IMG/VR virus record: IMGVR_UViG_3300045452_000028
Span: 1-38,153 of that record
Reading direction: 5' to 3' (one strand)
Length of the DNA stretch: 38,153 bases
DNA from: a virus
A program made the translations under genes and the position numbers. Of the stretch, positions 20,160 through 28,389 are shown piece after piece; position 1 is the stretch's first letter; each line of letters opens with the position of its first letter. Under the pieces are notes generated by a model. That model searched no databases. It was given only the letters and a program-made list of their open reading frames with translations, and was not told the DNA's origin.

Positions 20160-20539
20160 CCGTTGCCGTCGTCTTCTCGCTGCCCTTCCCGCCCTCGGTC
20201 AACAACCTGTTCCCGGGCAAGGAGCGCCGCTTCCCCTCGGACCAATACAAGGCGTGGCGGAAGGCTGCTGCGCCGATGGTTCCGGCTGTTCGGGTCGAGG
20301 GCGAATACGACCTGCACCTGCTCCTGGACCGGCCCGACCGTCGCCGCAGGGATGTCGGGAACTACGAAAAGGGGCCGAGTGACCTTCTCGTCGAGCGCGG
20401 CGTGATCGAGGGCGATCACCTCTGCGCTCGGCTCGTGGCCGAATGGTCCGGCCCCAACCCCGTTAAGGACCCGAAGGTGCGCGTGGCCATCGCCCCAGCC
20501 GGACGGCTGAACCCCCTTAGCTTTGGAGAGCTGCTGTGA
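20156..20539 (+). CDS. rusA: RusA-family Holliday junction resolvase
   Basis: A 127-residue endonuclease resolving four-way junctions during phage recombination and before packaging. It opens with FSLPFPPSVNNLF, the typical RusA start, and carries the catalytic acidic block RDVGNYEKGPSDLLVERGVI followed by EGDHL. The D-x-x-N-x-x-K-x-x-x-D pattern corresponds to the metal-binding aspartates of RusA. Length is normal. It overlaps the gcrA-like gene downstream by 4 nt. Confidence 0.92.
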   Translation: MTVAVVFSLPFPPSVNNLFPGKERRFPSDQYKAWRKAAAPMVPAVRVEGEYDLHLLLDRPDRRRRDVGNYEKGPSDLLVERGVIEGDHLCARLVAEWSGPNPVKDPKVRVAIAPAGRLNPLSFGELL

Positions 20540-21180
20540 CCGAAGTCACGCTGTGGTCGGTGGAGGACAAGGCCGACGTCGCCAAATGGTGGGCCGAAGG
20601 GCTTTCGGCCACCGAAATCTCGCGCCGCTTGCCCGGGCGGTCGAAGAACGCGGTCATCGGCATCGTTCATCGCATGGGCCTGATGCAAAACGGAGACCGC
20701 CCGGCGCGGCGGCAACCGGAGAAGCCAGCCGCACCGCGCCTGACCAAGCCCCGCGCCTCTCATCAGTCCCTCCGCTTCGGTTGGGGCTACCAGCCCTCCC
20801 CGGAGGAAGCCGAGGCCAAGCGCGCCGCGTTCCACGAAAAGGGAACTGCAATCCTGGCCGACTTTAAGGCCAAGGCCGCGCCCGCAGGAGACGCCATTCC
20901 GCTGATCGGCCGCCCGTTCGGTCGGTGCGCCTTCCCGGTCGGAACCCCGGCCACCCCGGGCGAGCAACTGTGCTGCGGAGCCGAGGTGCGCGAGGGCGCG
21001 CCCTACTGCCCTAGCCACTGCACGGTGGCCTATGCGCGGGCGGGGGCCGCGCCCCTGCGATCGACCACGGAGAATTTTGCCGCCTACGCGACGTGGGCCG
21101 AGCGCATCGACCGCTACGTTGCCAAGCGCCCGAAGCCCGCGCCGATCCGCACCCCGTGGGATGAGGCGCGCGTCGCCTGA
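20536..21180 (+). CDS. gcrA: GcrA-family cell cycle regulator (phage-encoded)
   Basis: A 214-residue protein with a GTG start overlapping the rusA stop. Residues 5-50 are the GcrA DNA-binding domain: LWSVEDKADVAKWWAEGLSA, then EISRRLPGRSKNAVIGIVHRM. After a variable linker, residues about 130-175 contain the C-terminal RNA-polymerase-interacting type motif (GRCAFPVGTPATPG, CCGAEVREGAPYCPSHCTVA). Both domains are intact, so it is not a remnant. In Caulobacter, GcrA binds sigma-70 holoenzyme and activates promoters carrying methylated GANTC sites. A phage copy could redirect host transcription or the phage's own promoters. It is about 40 residues longer than host GcrA. Confidence 0.9.
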   Translation: MTEVTLWSVEDKADVAKWWAEGLSATEISRRLPGRSKNAVIGIVHRMGLMQNGDRPARRQPEKPAAPRLTKPRASHQSLRFGWGYQPSPEEAEAKRAAFHEKGTAILADFKAKAAPAGDAIPLIGRPFGRCAFPVGTPATPGEQLCCGAEVREGAPYCPSHCTVAYARAGAAPLRSTTENFAAYATWAERIDRYVAKRPKPAPIRTPWDEARVA

Positions 21181-21184
21181 ACTA

Positions 21185-21199
21185 GAACAAAGTTGGAAC
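21185..21199 (+). promoter_or_regulatory. SOS box (alphaproteobacterial LexA site) before ssb
   Basis: GAAC-N7-GAAC with spacer AAAGTTG. This is exactly the direct-repeat LexA operator known for alphaproteobacteria (GTTC-N7-GTTC read on the other strand). It lies 45 bp before the ssb start in the 63-bp gap after gcrA, so the downstream genes probably gain a DNA-damage-inducible promoter. Confidence 0.7.
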
Positions 21200-21243
21200 A
21201 TCGGCCCGCCCGTGAGAAGGTTAGGCCAAGCAGAGAGCGACAC

Positions 21244-21630
21244 ATGCAGACCCTGATTATCGCCGGGAACGTGGGTAACGTTAAGGAGGTCAGAGACGCG
21301 GGCGGTGACCGTGTTCTGAACTTCTCCATCGCCGTGGACAACGGCAAAGACAAGAACGGCGAGAAGCGCGAGCCGACGTGGTTCGACTGCGCCCTCTGGG
21401 GCAAGCGGGCCGATGCGCTGGCACCCTACATCGCCAAGGGCTCCAAGCTCTGTGTCTCCGGTCGCCCGTCCGCCCGCGCCCATGAGGGCAAGGCATACCT
21501 GGGCCTAACCGTGAGCGATCTCACCTTCATGTCGGCCCGACAGGACGGCGGATCAGATGCTCGCGAGCCCGCGCCGCCGCCGCGCGAGAGCTACGACCTC
21601 AACGACGACAGCTCGGATGTGCCGTTTTGA
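21244..21630 (+). CDS. ssb: Single-stranded DNA-binding protein
   Basis: A 128-residue OB-fold protein. The start MQTLIIAGNVGNVKEVRDAG and the strands RVLNFSIAVDN, PTWFDCALWGKRADALAPYI and KLCVSGRPS follow the SSB pattern closely. A low-complexity acidic tail ends DDSSDVPF, equivalent to the host tip D-D-D-I-P-F that recruits replication and repair partners. It covers replication and recombination intermediates of the phage. An SOS box lies upstream. Confidence 0.93.
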   Translation: MQTLIIAGNVGNVKEVRDAGGDRVLNFSIAVDNGKDKNGEKREPTWFDCALWGKRADALAPYIAKGSKLCVSGRPSARAHEGKAYLGLTVSDLTFMSARQDGGSDAREPAPPPRESYDLNDDSSDVPF

Positions 21631-22061
21631 CCGCCGCCAACGACAACACCGCAGAGGTCTGGCGGCCGATCCCGTCGCTGCCGGAATACATCGCGTCGTC
21701 TCATGGTCGGATCATGCGCGTGCCCTATCTGGGGAAAATGCCGCACGGCGGCCTGCGCGCCTATGGAGGCGAGCCGTATTTCGGCGTGTGGAACGAAACG
21801 GACCTCCGGTTCGTGCTTCAGTTTCGCGGACGGAACTACAAGATCGCGCGGCTTGTCTGCGAAGCGTTTCACGGCCCGGCACCTGCCGGCAAGCCGGTGT
21901 GTATGCACCTGGACGAGAACAGCCGGAACAATCGACCCGAAAACCTCGCGTGGGGATCGCAGAAGGAGAACCTGAACGCGCCGGGGTTCATCGCCTACTG
22001 CAGGGGCCGCGCCGGCGACGACAACCCGTGGCGCAAGGGCCAGAAGGCGAAGGCCGCATGA
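21627..22061 (+). CDS. HNH endonuclease with NUMOD4-like start (TTG start)
   Basis: A 144-residue protein. The TTG at 21627 overlaps the ssb stop. The N-terminus EVWRPIPSLPEYIASSHGRI is a NUMOD4-type DNA-binding motif. It is followed by an HNH core (KIARLVCEAFHGPAPAGKPV, then CMHLDENSRNNRPENLAWGS) with the histidine and N-x-x-N-x-x-N-L of HNH homing nucleases, and a tail NPWRKGQKAK. Such free-standing nucleases are mobile passengers of phage genomes. It could also take part in replication or packaging, but that is less likely in this position. Confidence 0.88.
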   Translation: MTAANDNTAEVWRPIPSLPEYIASSHGRIMRVPYLGKMPHGGLRAYGGEPYFGVWNETDLRFVLQFRGRNYKIARLVCEAFHGPAPAGKPVCMHLDENSRNNRPENLAWGSQKENLNAPGFIAYCRGRAGDDNPWRKGQKAKAA

Positions 22062-22393
22062 CCCGCCGCGCCCCTAAAGCCTTCGACGTAGTGGACGGCA
22101 AGATCGACCGGGACCGCACCCGCGCCCGGTCTGCCGAACAGGCCAAGCACATCGAGGCCGCCGCCTACCATGCGGCCCAAGCCCGTCTCTGCCGGGTGGA
22201 AAAGGCCGACCTCGAACACCACGCCAAGGGAGAGCTTCGCGCCCTGCGGGACATCCTGACGGCCCATACAGACGCCGCCGGGGCCTCGTCCCTCATGTCC
22301 AGCATGGCGGTTCAGAACATCGTTCGCGCCCCCGTGGCGAGGGCAGAAGCGGAGCGGGTTTTCAGCGCCGGACGGGATGCAGCAAATGACTGA
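22058..22393 (+). CDS. Helical phage protein, unknown
   Basis: A 111-residue basic to neutral protein starting MTRRAPKAFDVVDGKIDRDR. Long helices from residue 20 to the end, no motif. The start overlaps the HNH stop (ATGA) and its 3' end overlaps the helicase gene. Several related phages carry an unassigned small protein in front of the helicase, so a helicase partner is possible but unproven. Confidence 0.65.
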   Translation: MTRRAPKAFDVVDGKIDRDRTRARSAEQAKHIEAAAYHAAQARLCRVEKADLEHHAKGELRALRDILTAHTDAAGASSLMSSMAVQNIVRAPVARAEAERVFSAGRDAAND

Positions 22394-23783
22394 CGCTTAT
22401 CGCTCGCTCGTGACCCGCTCTATCCTTCGCCATGAGGCGCGCGGGATTTCCTGTCGGACGCTCCCGGCTTGCCTTCACGCACATCAGGCGCACGCTGTTG
22501 AGTTTGCGCTTTCCAAGGGCCGGGCTGCGCTTTTTCTCGACACCGGCCTTGGCAAGAGCCTGTGCGCCTTCACTTGGGCGGACTCCGTCGCCGCCGAAAC
22601 TGGGAAGCCGGTGCTTATGCTGGCCCCCCTTGGGGTGACGGCTCAACACGCCAGCGAGGCCAAGCGCTTTGGCTATGAGGCGGTCACCATCTGCCGGTCG
22701 GCCGACGACGTGAGGCCAGGACTGAACCTGACCAACTATGAGCGACTGCATCTGTTTGATCCCGCCGTGTTCGGCGGTCTGGTGCTGGACGAGTCGTCGA
22801 TCATCAAAAACTTTTCCGGCGTCGTGACGCGCCAGCTCATGACGTTCGGGGCGCAAATCCCCTTCCGACTGGCCTGCACCGCGACGCCAGCCCCAAACGA
22901 CCATATGGAACTTGGACAGCACGCGCAATTCCTAGGCGTCATGTCGTCTAGCGAGATGCTGTCTCGCTGGTTCATCGCGGACCAATCGGAGATGGGGCGA
23001 TACCGACTGAAGCGTCACGCTGTCTCATCGTTTTGGGATTGGGTGTCGTCATGGGCGCGGTGCGCAGAAAAGCCCGCCGACCTGGGCGGAAGCAACGCCG
23101 GATACGACCTTCCGCCGCTCAATCTGCACCGACACATCGTCAAAACAGACATTCAATCCGAAGCGGGCGAAGAGAATGGGCAGGCCATGCTTTTCCGCAT
23201 TCCGTCCGCATCGGCGACATCGATTCATCAGGAAAAGCGCCGAACGGCTGACGACCGCGCGCGCCGGCTCGCCGATATCGTCAACGGCGAGCCGAGCGAG
23301 CCGTGGCTCATCTGGGTTGATACGGATTACGACGCGGACGCCATTCGCGCTTTACTGCCGGGTGCCGCTGAAGTGCACGGACGCATGACGGCCGATCAAA
23401 AAGAGGCGGGTCTATCGGCCTTTTCCGAGGGGCGCTCTCGCATCCTCATCACAAAGGCCAGCATCGCCGGGTTCGGCCTGAACTGGCAACACTGCGCCCG
23501 CGTCGGATTTGCTGGCCTGTCGTATTCGTATGAGGCGTTTTATCAGGCTGTGCGGCGGTGCTGGCGATATGGTCAAGCCCGGCCCGTTGAGGTGCATGTC
23601 ATGTGCGCTGAAACCGAAGAGGCCATCTGGCAGGCTGTGGTCCGCAAGCGCGATGACCACGACGCGATGAAAGTTCAGATGCGCGCCGCCATGGCCCGCG
23701 CTGTCGAAGAAACCCGCAACACAAAGCAGGACTATCAGCCCGCGACACCGGCGGTCCTGCCCTCATGGCTGGAGGCCGCATGA
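22377..23783 (+). CDS. SNF2-like superfamily 2 helicase/ATPase
   Basis: A 468-residue ATPase. HAHQAHAVEFALSKGRAALF is the Q/Ia region, DTGLGKSLCAF the Walker A (residues 55-65), VFGGLVLDESSIIKN the Walker B with DESS (138-141), and LACTATPAPND motif III. The second RecA domain has WLIWVDTDYDADAIRALLPG and ILITKASIAGFGLNWQ, with the arginines of motif VI in FYQAVRRCWRYGQ. This is the compact phage SNF2 type, implicated in replication or recombination. The start could also be 22386. The methyltransferase gene follows with a 4-nt overlap. Confidence 0.9.
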   Translation: MQQMTDAYRSLVTRSILRHEARGISCRTLPACLHAHQAHAVEFALSKGRAALFLDTGLGKSLCAFTWADSVAAETGKPVLMLAPLGVTAQHASEAKRFGYEAVTICRSADDVRPGLNLTNYERLHLFDPAVFGGLVLDESSIIKNFSGVVTRQLMTFGAQIPFRLACTATPAPNDHMELGQHAQFLGVMSSSEMLSRWFIADQSEMGRYRLKRHAVSSFWDWVSSWARCAEKPADLGGSNAGYDLPPLNLHRHIVKTDIQSEAGEENGQAMLFRIPSASATSIHQEKRRTADDRARRLADIVNGEPSEPWLIWVDTDYDADAIRALLPGAAEVHGRMTADQKEAGLSAFSEGRSRILITKASIAGFGLNWQHCARVGFAGLSYSYEAFYQAVRRCWRYGQARPVEVHVMCAETEEAIWQAVVRKRDDHDAMKVQMRAAMARAVEETRNTKQDYQPATPAVLPSWLEAA

Positions 23784-24739
23784 CTCACGTTCTCAATCAA
23801 TCGCATGGCGACGGCTGGAGTTTCTACAATGCCGATTGCGTCGATTTCGTCCGGGGACTGCCGGACAACTGCATTGACCTTTCGGTCTATTCCCCCCCGT
23901 TCAGTTCGCTCTATATTTACAGCGAAAGCGCCTTTGATATGGGCAACGTCGCGGACGATGCCGAGTTTATAGAGCGCTACCGCTTCCTCGTTCGTGAGAA
24001 GCTGCGCGTCACCCGTCCGGGCCGACTGACGGCCCTGCACGTCAAGGACTTGGTGTATTATCAGAACAGCAGCGAGCGCGGTGACGCTGGCCTGCGTCCG
24101 TTCTCAGATATGTGCACCCAGGTTCACTTGGAAGAGGGGTGGACCTTCCATTGCCGGATCACGATTTGGCGCGATCCGGTGCTTGAACGGTCCAAAACTA
24201 ACGCTCACGGCCTGCTCTGGAAAACGTTTCAGAAAGACGCCAGTTTCTGCCGGGTCGGGATGCCTGAGTATCTGCTTGTTTTCCGCAAGTGGGCCAAGCC
24301 AGGTGAGGAGGCGCTCGTCCGTCCCGTTGAGCATCCAAAGGTCGGCCAGTTTGAAACCGTGGCCCCGTGGCAGGACTTGGCGTCGCCGGTATGGAACTAT
24401 CAGCCGGGCCAGAGCGGCAACGGCGACCACGACCTTCCCGCGACTGACGTGCTCAACGTCAAGATGGCGGCCGACCCCGACGCGGAAAAGCACCTGTGCC
24501 CGATGCCGCTTAACATCACACGTCGCGCGCTCGATCTGTGGTCGAATGAGGGGGATACGATCCTCAGCCCGTTTGGCGGGATCGGCTCTGAAGGCGTAGC
24601 CTCCATCGGCAAGCGTCGCAAGTTCATCGGGACCGAGCTGCATCCGATCTACTGGGCGCAGGGCGTCAGAAACCTTGAGGCGGCCATGCCGGACACGGGC
24701 GACCTGTTTGGCGGCGGTGGCGCGAGAAAAGCCGCATGA
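23780..24739 (+). CDS. DNA methyltransferase (N4-cytosine/N6-adenine, SPPF type)
   Basis: A 319-residue amino-methyltransferase. The catalytic motif IV is SPPF (residues 38-41, in DLSVYSPPFSSLYIY) and the AdoMet-binding motif I is the late ILSPFGGIGSEGVA, so the order is beta-type (catalytic motif before AdoMet motif). S-P-P-F is common in cytosine-N4 enzymes but also in some adenine-N6 enzymes; the recognition sequence cannot be read from this. It lacks D-P-P-Y and is therefore not a simple CcrM copy. It is probably protective against host restriction or may mark phage DNA for regulation, given the gcrA-like gene in the same operon. Confidence 0.9.
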   Translation: MTHVLNQSHGDGWSFYNADCVDFVRGLPDNCIDLSVYSPPFSSLYIYSESAFDMGNVADDAEFIERYRFLVREKLRVTRPGRLTALHVKDLVYYQNSSERGDAGLRPFSDMCTQVHLEEGWTFHCRITIWRDPVLERSKTNAHGLLWKTFQKDASFCRVGMPEYLLVFRKWAKPGEEALVRPVEHPKVGQFETVAPWQDLASPVWNYQPGQSGNGDHDLPATDVLNVKMAADPDAEKHLCPMPLNITRRALDLWSNEGDTILSPFGGIGSEGVASIGKRRKFIGTELHPIYWAQGVRNLEAAMPDTGDLFGGGGARKAA

Positions 24740-26121
24740 GCGACGCCATCCTTGCCGTTGAACAGAACATCATCGGCTGCGCTCTCTACGAGCCGGACGC
24801 TTGCTCGGATGCCTTTGAGCGCCTGCGCCCGGATCACTTCGCCGAGCCTCTTCACCGGCTCTTGTGGGAGGAAATCGGCAAGGCCCGCTCACAAGGCCAG
24901 CCCGCCGACGCGGTGCTGCTGAACGCCCGGCTCAAGGGTGGCCTTGCCTATGAGCAGTTCGGCGGGGCGAGATACCTGGGGGACATGATCGACAAGGCCG
25001 CCGTCTGGAGCCTGTCGGGTCATGTCGAGGCCGTGGTGGACGCCGCCATGTCCCGCGCCATCGTTGAGCTTACAGAGCGCGTCAAGGTGGCGGAAGGTTC
25101 CTCGCTCGACCGTCTGGCCCTGATCGAGCGGGAAGCCGCCGAGATTGCCCGTAGGTGCGGCTCTGAGGCCATCGGGCGACCCATTGGGCTCACGGCCCTT
25201 GAGAACCTTGAGGCGGCTTGGGAGGGGCGCTTTCGCGGCCTCTCGACCGGCATGGCGTGTCTCGACCGGATCACGGGCGGAATGCAGCCGGACGACGTGT
25301 GGATTATCGGCGGGCGCACGTCGATGGGCAAGAGCGTGATGCTGCCCTGTCTGGCGCGCGGCGTGGCCGAGCATGGGCGCGGAGTCCTCATGTTCTCGCT
25401 GGAAATGAGCGAGCGCGCTGTGCAAGCCCGCATGATTGCCGACATCGCCTATGACCGCTCTATCGTCCCCTACGGCGGCGACGGCGGAAATGTGGAGTTC
25501 GCCGACCTGATCAACGGTCGTGGCACGTCGCAGCAGCGGGACCGCGCCCGAAACGCCGCTCGCAAGCTGGCCAGCCTGCCAATGATCGTTAACGACAGGG
25601 GCGGCCTTAACCTCGACCAGATCATCAGCATGTCCCGCCGCCAGATGCGGGCATGGGAGCGCAAGAGCATTGAGCCGGGCGTGGTGGTCATCGACCACAT
25701 CGGCCTGGTGCAATCGAGCATCGCCCGGGACAGCAAGGCCGCCGAGCGGGCTGACGTTGTGGACCGGCTGAAAGAGGCCGCCCGGCTGATCGGCGCGCCC
25801 ATCATCGCCGCCGCCCAGGTCAACCGTGGCCCGGAAGGCCGCAACGACAAGCGCCCGACGATGGGCGACCTGAACTGGTCCGGCTCCATTGAGCAGATCG
25901 CGGACTTCGTGGGCCTGCTCTACCGGGACGCCTACTATCTGGAGCGCTCGCCCAGCGACGAGGATCAGGCGCTGGCCGTCGGAAAGCGCAATGAACTTGA
26001 GATCATCGTCCCGAAGAACCGGTCCGGCCCGACCTGCACGCTTCACGCCCATGTCGAGATCGCGTGCAGCGCCATTCGGGACGAAGATCATCCAATCCAA
26101 TACGCAGGAGCGCATGCCTGA
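24736..26121 (+). CDS. dnaB: Replicative DnaB-like helicase
   Basis: A 461-residue hexameric helicase. The N-terminal DnaB domain covers about residues 1-105 (VEQNIIGCALYEPDAC). The C-terminal RecA-like domain has Walker A IIGGRTSMGKSV (190-201), ALARGVA, VLMFSLEMSERAVQARM, Walker B in GVVVIDHIGLVQ and late AAAQVNRG and SIEQIADFVGLLYR. It unwinds the replication fork. Start at 24736 overlaps the methyltransferase stop, and a TGATG links it to the next gene. Confidence 0.93.
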   Translation: MSDAILAVEQNIIGCALYEPDACSDAFERLRPDHFAEPLHRLLWEEIGKARSQGQPADAVLLNARLKGGLAYEQFGGARYLGDMIDKAAVWSLSGHVEAVVDAAMSRAIVELTERVKVAEGSSLDRLALIEREAAEIARRCGSEAIGRPIGLTALENLEAAWEGRFRGLSTGMACLDRITGGMQPDDVWIIGGRTSMGKSVMLPCLARGVAEHGRGVLMFSLEMSERAVQARMIADIAYDRSIVPYGGDGGNVEFADLINGRGTSQQRDRARNAARKLASLPMIVNDRGGLNLDQIISMSRRQMRAWERKSIEPGVVVIDHIGLVQSSIARDSKAAERADVVDRLKEAARLIGAPIIAAAQVNRGPEGRNDKRPTMGDLNWSGSIEQIADFVGLLYRDAYYLERSPSDEDQALAVGKRNELEIIVPKNRSGPTCTLHAHVEIACSAIRDEDHPIQYAGAHA

Positions 26122-26663
26122 TGCCGTTTCAAGCCATCGCCTACGCCCGCCGCATTCGCACCGGCACTCCCGTCTCGAAGCTGATCTGGATTGATCTCGT
26201 CGCGCGCTGCCAACTTGACGGCTACGTCGACATTGAGGTGGAGGCGCTGATCGCGTTCACCCATGCCGGCCGTCGCGAAGTTCTAGACGGCCTCGCCACT
26301 CTGAAGAACCTCGGACTCATTTACTGGCCTGAGGATCAGTTCCGGCATCCGGATGATTGGATGTGCTGCATCGTGAAGTTGCCGCTCTCCGATGAGAGCC
26401 ATAAGGACCGCAAGCGGCCGAAGCTCACCTCGGACCAGCTCAAGGCCATGGACACGTTTACCTGTCCAGGCTGCATGAGGCATCAGGCGCACGGAGACGG
26501 CTCTTCTGAGGAGCCGGGCACTTACTTCGTCGGCGAGTTCCACGTAGACCACATCATTCCGCGGTCTCTAGGCGGGGCGGACGTTGAGGAAAACCTTCAG
26601 CTTCTCTGCCCGCGATGCAATGCGAGGAAGGGTGGTCGTGCCGGTTGGGTAGATTTGCTGTGA
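26121..26663 (+). CDS. HNH endonuclease with N-terminal helical domain
   Basis: A 180-residue protein. Residues 1-85 look like a winged-helix DNA-binding region (YVDIEVEALIAFTHAGRREV, LDGLATLKNLGLIYWPED). The HNH nuclease follows: FTCPGCMRHQ, EFHVDHIIPRSLGGADVEEN, LQLLCPRCNARKGG. The two C-x-x-C pairs bind structural zinc and the D-H...N...R-C-N-x-x-K pattern is canonical. The combined architecture suggests replication-origin or regulatory DNA recognition joined to cleavage. Overlaps neighbours at both ends. Confidence 0.85.
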   Translation: MPFQAIAYARRIRTGTPVSKLIWIDLVARCQLDGYVDIEVEALIAFTHAGRREVLDGLATLKNLGLIYWPEDQFRHPDDWMCCIVKLPLSDESHKDRKRPKLTSDQLKAMDTFTCPGCMRHQAHGDGSSEEPGTYFVGEFHVDHIIPRSLGGADVEENLQLLCPRCNARKGGRAGWVDLL

Positions 26664-27541
26664 GCGGCACGACCTGGACCAAGTTCTATTGGTCGGATTG
26701 GGAATCTGATCCGGCCCTCCGCCTCTGCTCCCTCGCGGCGCAGGGGCTCTGGATGCGCATGCTCTGCATCGCGTCAGCACACGACCCTATCGGCTACGTC
26801 GCGGTAGCTGGTCGAGGCCTTGACGAAACCGCGCTCGCTCGAATGACCGGGTGCTCGGGATCTGAGGCTGCCGACCTGCTTGGCGAGCTAGAACGAAACG
26901 GCGTGTTCTCGCGTGACCGCGCCGGTCGCATCTTCTCCCGTCGCATGGTGAATGACGCCAGGCGCGCGGCAATCGCCCGAAAAAACGGAAAAATGGGAGG
27001 CAACCCAACACTCGGAAAACGTGAAGGAAAAATGCAGTCGGATAACCCACAGGATAACACCCCGCTTAAGACCCAAGAGCCAGAAGCCAGATACCAGAAA
27101 GAAGAACTGGAGGCTTCGCCTCCTGTGGCGGCGAAGGCCGGCGAGCCATGGCTGCGCGACCAGCATTTCGCGGCCGCCTGGGATGCGTGCACGCCGGAGA
27201 TGCGAAAGCGCGCGAAGAGCAAGGGAGCGGCATGGCGAGAGTGGGTTCGCGCGGTCAAGCTCGAAGAGCCGTCGCGCATCGCTGCTGCAGTTCGCGCATA
27301 CGTCCGCAGCGATCCAGACGTCCACCGCACCGGAGGCCCTGGCCTCCAGCGGTGGCTGAAAGACCGAGCGTGGGAAAGCTGCGCGCCTGACGCGGCGCCA
27401 ACGCCGCCCGTCTCGCCCGATCCGGCCCTTGCCGCCCACCGCCTTCAGCACTTCGCCAAGACCGGCGAGTGGAAACCGACCTGGGGGCCGAAGCCGCACG
27501 CCAACGACCACCACACCCCCGACCAAGGAGCCGCAGCGTGA
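26660..27541 (+). CDS. Phage replisome-organiser-like protein
   Basis: A 293-residue protein with a GTG start overlapping the HNH stop. The N-terminal third resembles phage replication proteins: FYWSDWESDPALRLCSLAAQ, GLWMRMLCIASAHDPIGYV, then a winged-helix-like LARMTGCSGSEAADLLGELE, NGVFSRDRAGRIFSRRM and K-N-G-K-M-G-G-N. A charged linker precedes a C-terminal domain (WDACTPEMRKRAKSKGAAWR, RSDPDVHRTGGPGLQRWLKD). Such proteins recognise the origin and load the helicase, here probably the DnaB-like protein two genes upstream. Function is inferred from architecture and position. Confidence 0.75.
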   Translation: MSGTTWTKFYWSDWESDPALRLCSLAAQGLWMRMLCIASAHDPIGYVAVAGRGLDETALARMTGCSGSEAADLLGELERNGVFSRDRAGRIFSRRMVNDARRAAIARKNGKMGGNPTLGKREGKMQSDNPQDNTPLKTQEPEARYQKEELEASPPVAAKAGEPWLRDQHFAAAWDACTPEMRKRAKSKGAAWREWVRAVKLEEPSRIAAAVRAYVRSDPDVHRTGGPGLQRWLKDRAWESCAPDAAPTPPVSPDPALAAHRLQHFAKTGEWKPTWGPKPHANDHHTPDQGAAA

Positions 27542-28242
27542 CCCGCATGACCGCCAAAGCCGAGGCCCGCATGGCCCTTGAGCGCCGCAAGCTGATCGAC
27601 CGGGCAGAGATTGTCCGGGGCCGGGCCGAGGCATTCCCGCAGTTGCAGCTAGGGCGTCTGATGGCCCAGGTCGATCAGGCCCTGTCGCTGGCGTTCTACT
27701 CCAAGGCCGCTGACCTGCTGGACGACATCGACGACCGCATTCAACGGCACATGGCGGACATTGAGGCGGCGGACCTTGCCCGAGCCGGTCAGATGCAGGA
27801 CCAGCTCCTCGGGGATCGTGGTGTGGAGACGCACAAGACCGGCGCAGTCCGCACCCGCGATGGCTGGCGCATCGTGTGCAGCGCCAATCGCCTGACGGCC
27901 CGGCAGATGCGAGCGGGGGACATGTTCCGGGCTCAGTGGGATTGCGCGCACCGGGACGGCCTGTCGAGCGCCAACGACAACGGGGCTGGTGGCGAGGTTG
28001 ACATGATCCAGCGCCGTGTGGCGGCCCGCGAGCGTCTGATGCAGGTCCGCGCGGCGATCCGCTACGCAACAGGGTCTGAGGGGCTCTATGCCCTGCTGTC
28101 CATGGTCTGCGGCGAAGGCCACACCCTGCGCCAGATCGGCCAGCAATCCCAGGCCCGGGACAAGGAGCGCGAGGCCCTGATCATGGAGGGTGACCTCCGC
28201 GTGGCGCTGGACATGACGGCGCAGGCGCTGGATCTCGTTTAG
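27538..28242 (+). CDS. DUF6456-like phage protein (end of early operon)
   Basis: A 234-residue protein with a GTG start overlapping the previous stop. The N-terminal half is helical. The C-terminal part (about 100-234) resembles DUF6456-type domains: SANRLTARQMRAGDMFRAQW at the start and GDLRVALDMTAQALDLV at the end, with LRQIGQQSQARDKEREALI resembling a helix-turn-helix. In alphaproteobacterial phages such proteins lie at the end of the early operon, a position held by late-gene activators or antiterminators in other phages. That role is inference. Confidence 0.65.
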   Translation: MTRMTAKAEARMALERRKLIDRAEIVRGRAEAFPQLQLGRLMAQVDQALSLAFYSKAADLLDDIDDRIQRHMADIEAADLARAGQMQDQLLGDRGVETHKTGAVRTRDGWRIVCSANRLTARQMRAGDMFRAQWDCAHRDGLSSANDNGAGGEVDMIQRRVAARERLMQVRAAIRYATGSEGLYALLSMVCGEGHTLRQIGQQSQARDKEREALIMEGDLRVALDMTAQALDLV

Positions 28243-28356
28243 GCGGTAGTGTCTCAGTCTGGTTGACCGTCGCCGCATACGTCGGCATCTTCCATGCGTC
28301 GCCCTTGACGGGGCGCGGATCGAAACGACACCGCCGTTGATTGGCGCAGTCGAAAA

Positions 28357-28387
28357 AGAGCCCCGCAGGTCCGACCGGCGGGGCTCT
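28357..28387. terminator. Bidirectional hairpin terminator
   Basis: AGAGCCCCGC (28357-28366) and GCGGGGCTCT (28378-28387) form a perfect 10-bp stem around an 11-nt loop. On the minus strand it is followed by TTTTT, a complete intrinsic terminator for the two-gene minus-strand unit ending at 28390. It would also stop the rightward early operon about 115 nt after its last gene. The gap 28243-28356 holds no gene I can support. Confidence 0.85.
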
Positions 28388-28389
28388 GT

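Noticed and set aside
24889-26115. Long minus-strand frame opposite the dnaB-like gene
   Set aside because: Antisense shadow; the plus-strand helicase motifs are complete.
26888-28069. Long minus-strand frame opposite the end of the early operon
   Set aside because: Pro/Arg/Gly/Ser-rich shadow spanning two plus-strand genes that are coupled by a GTGA overlap.
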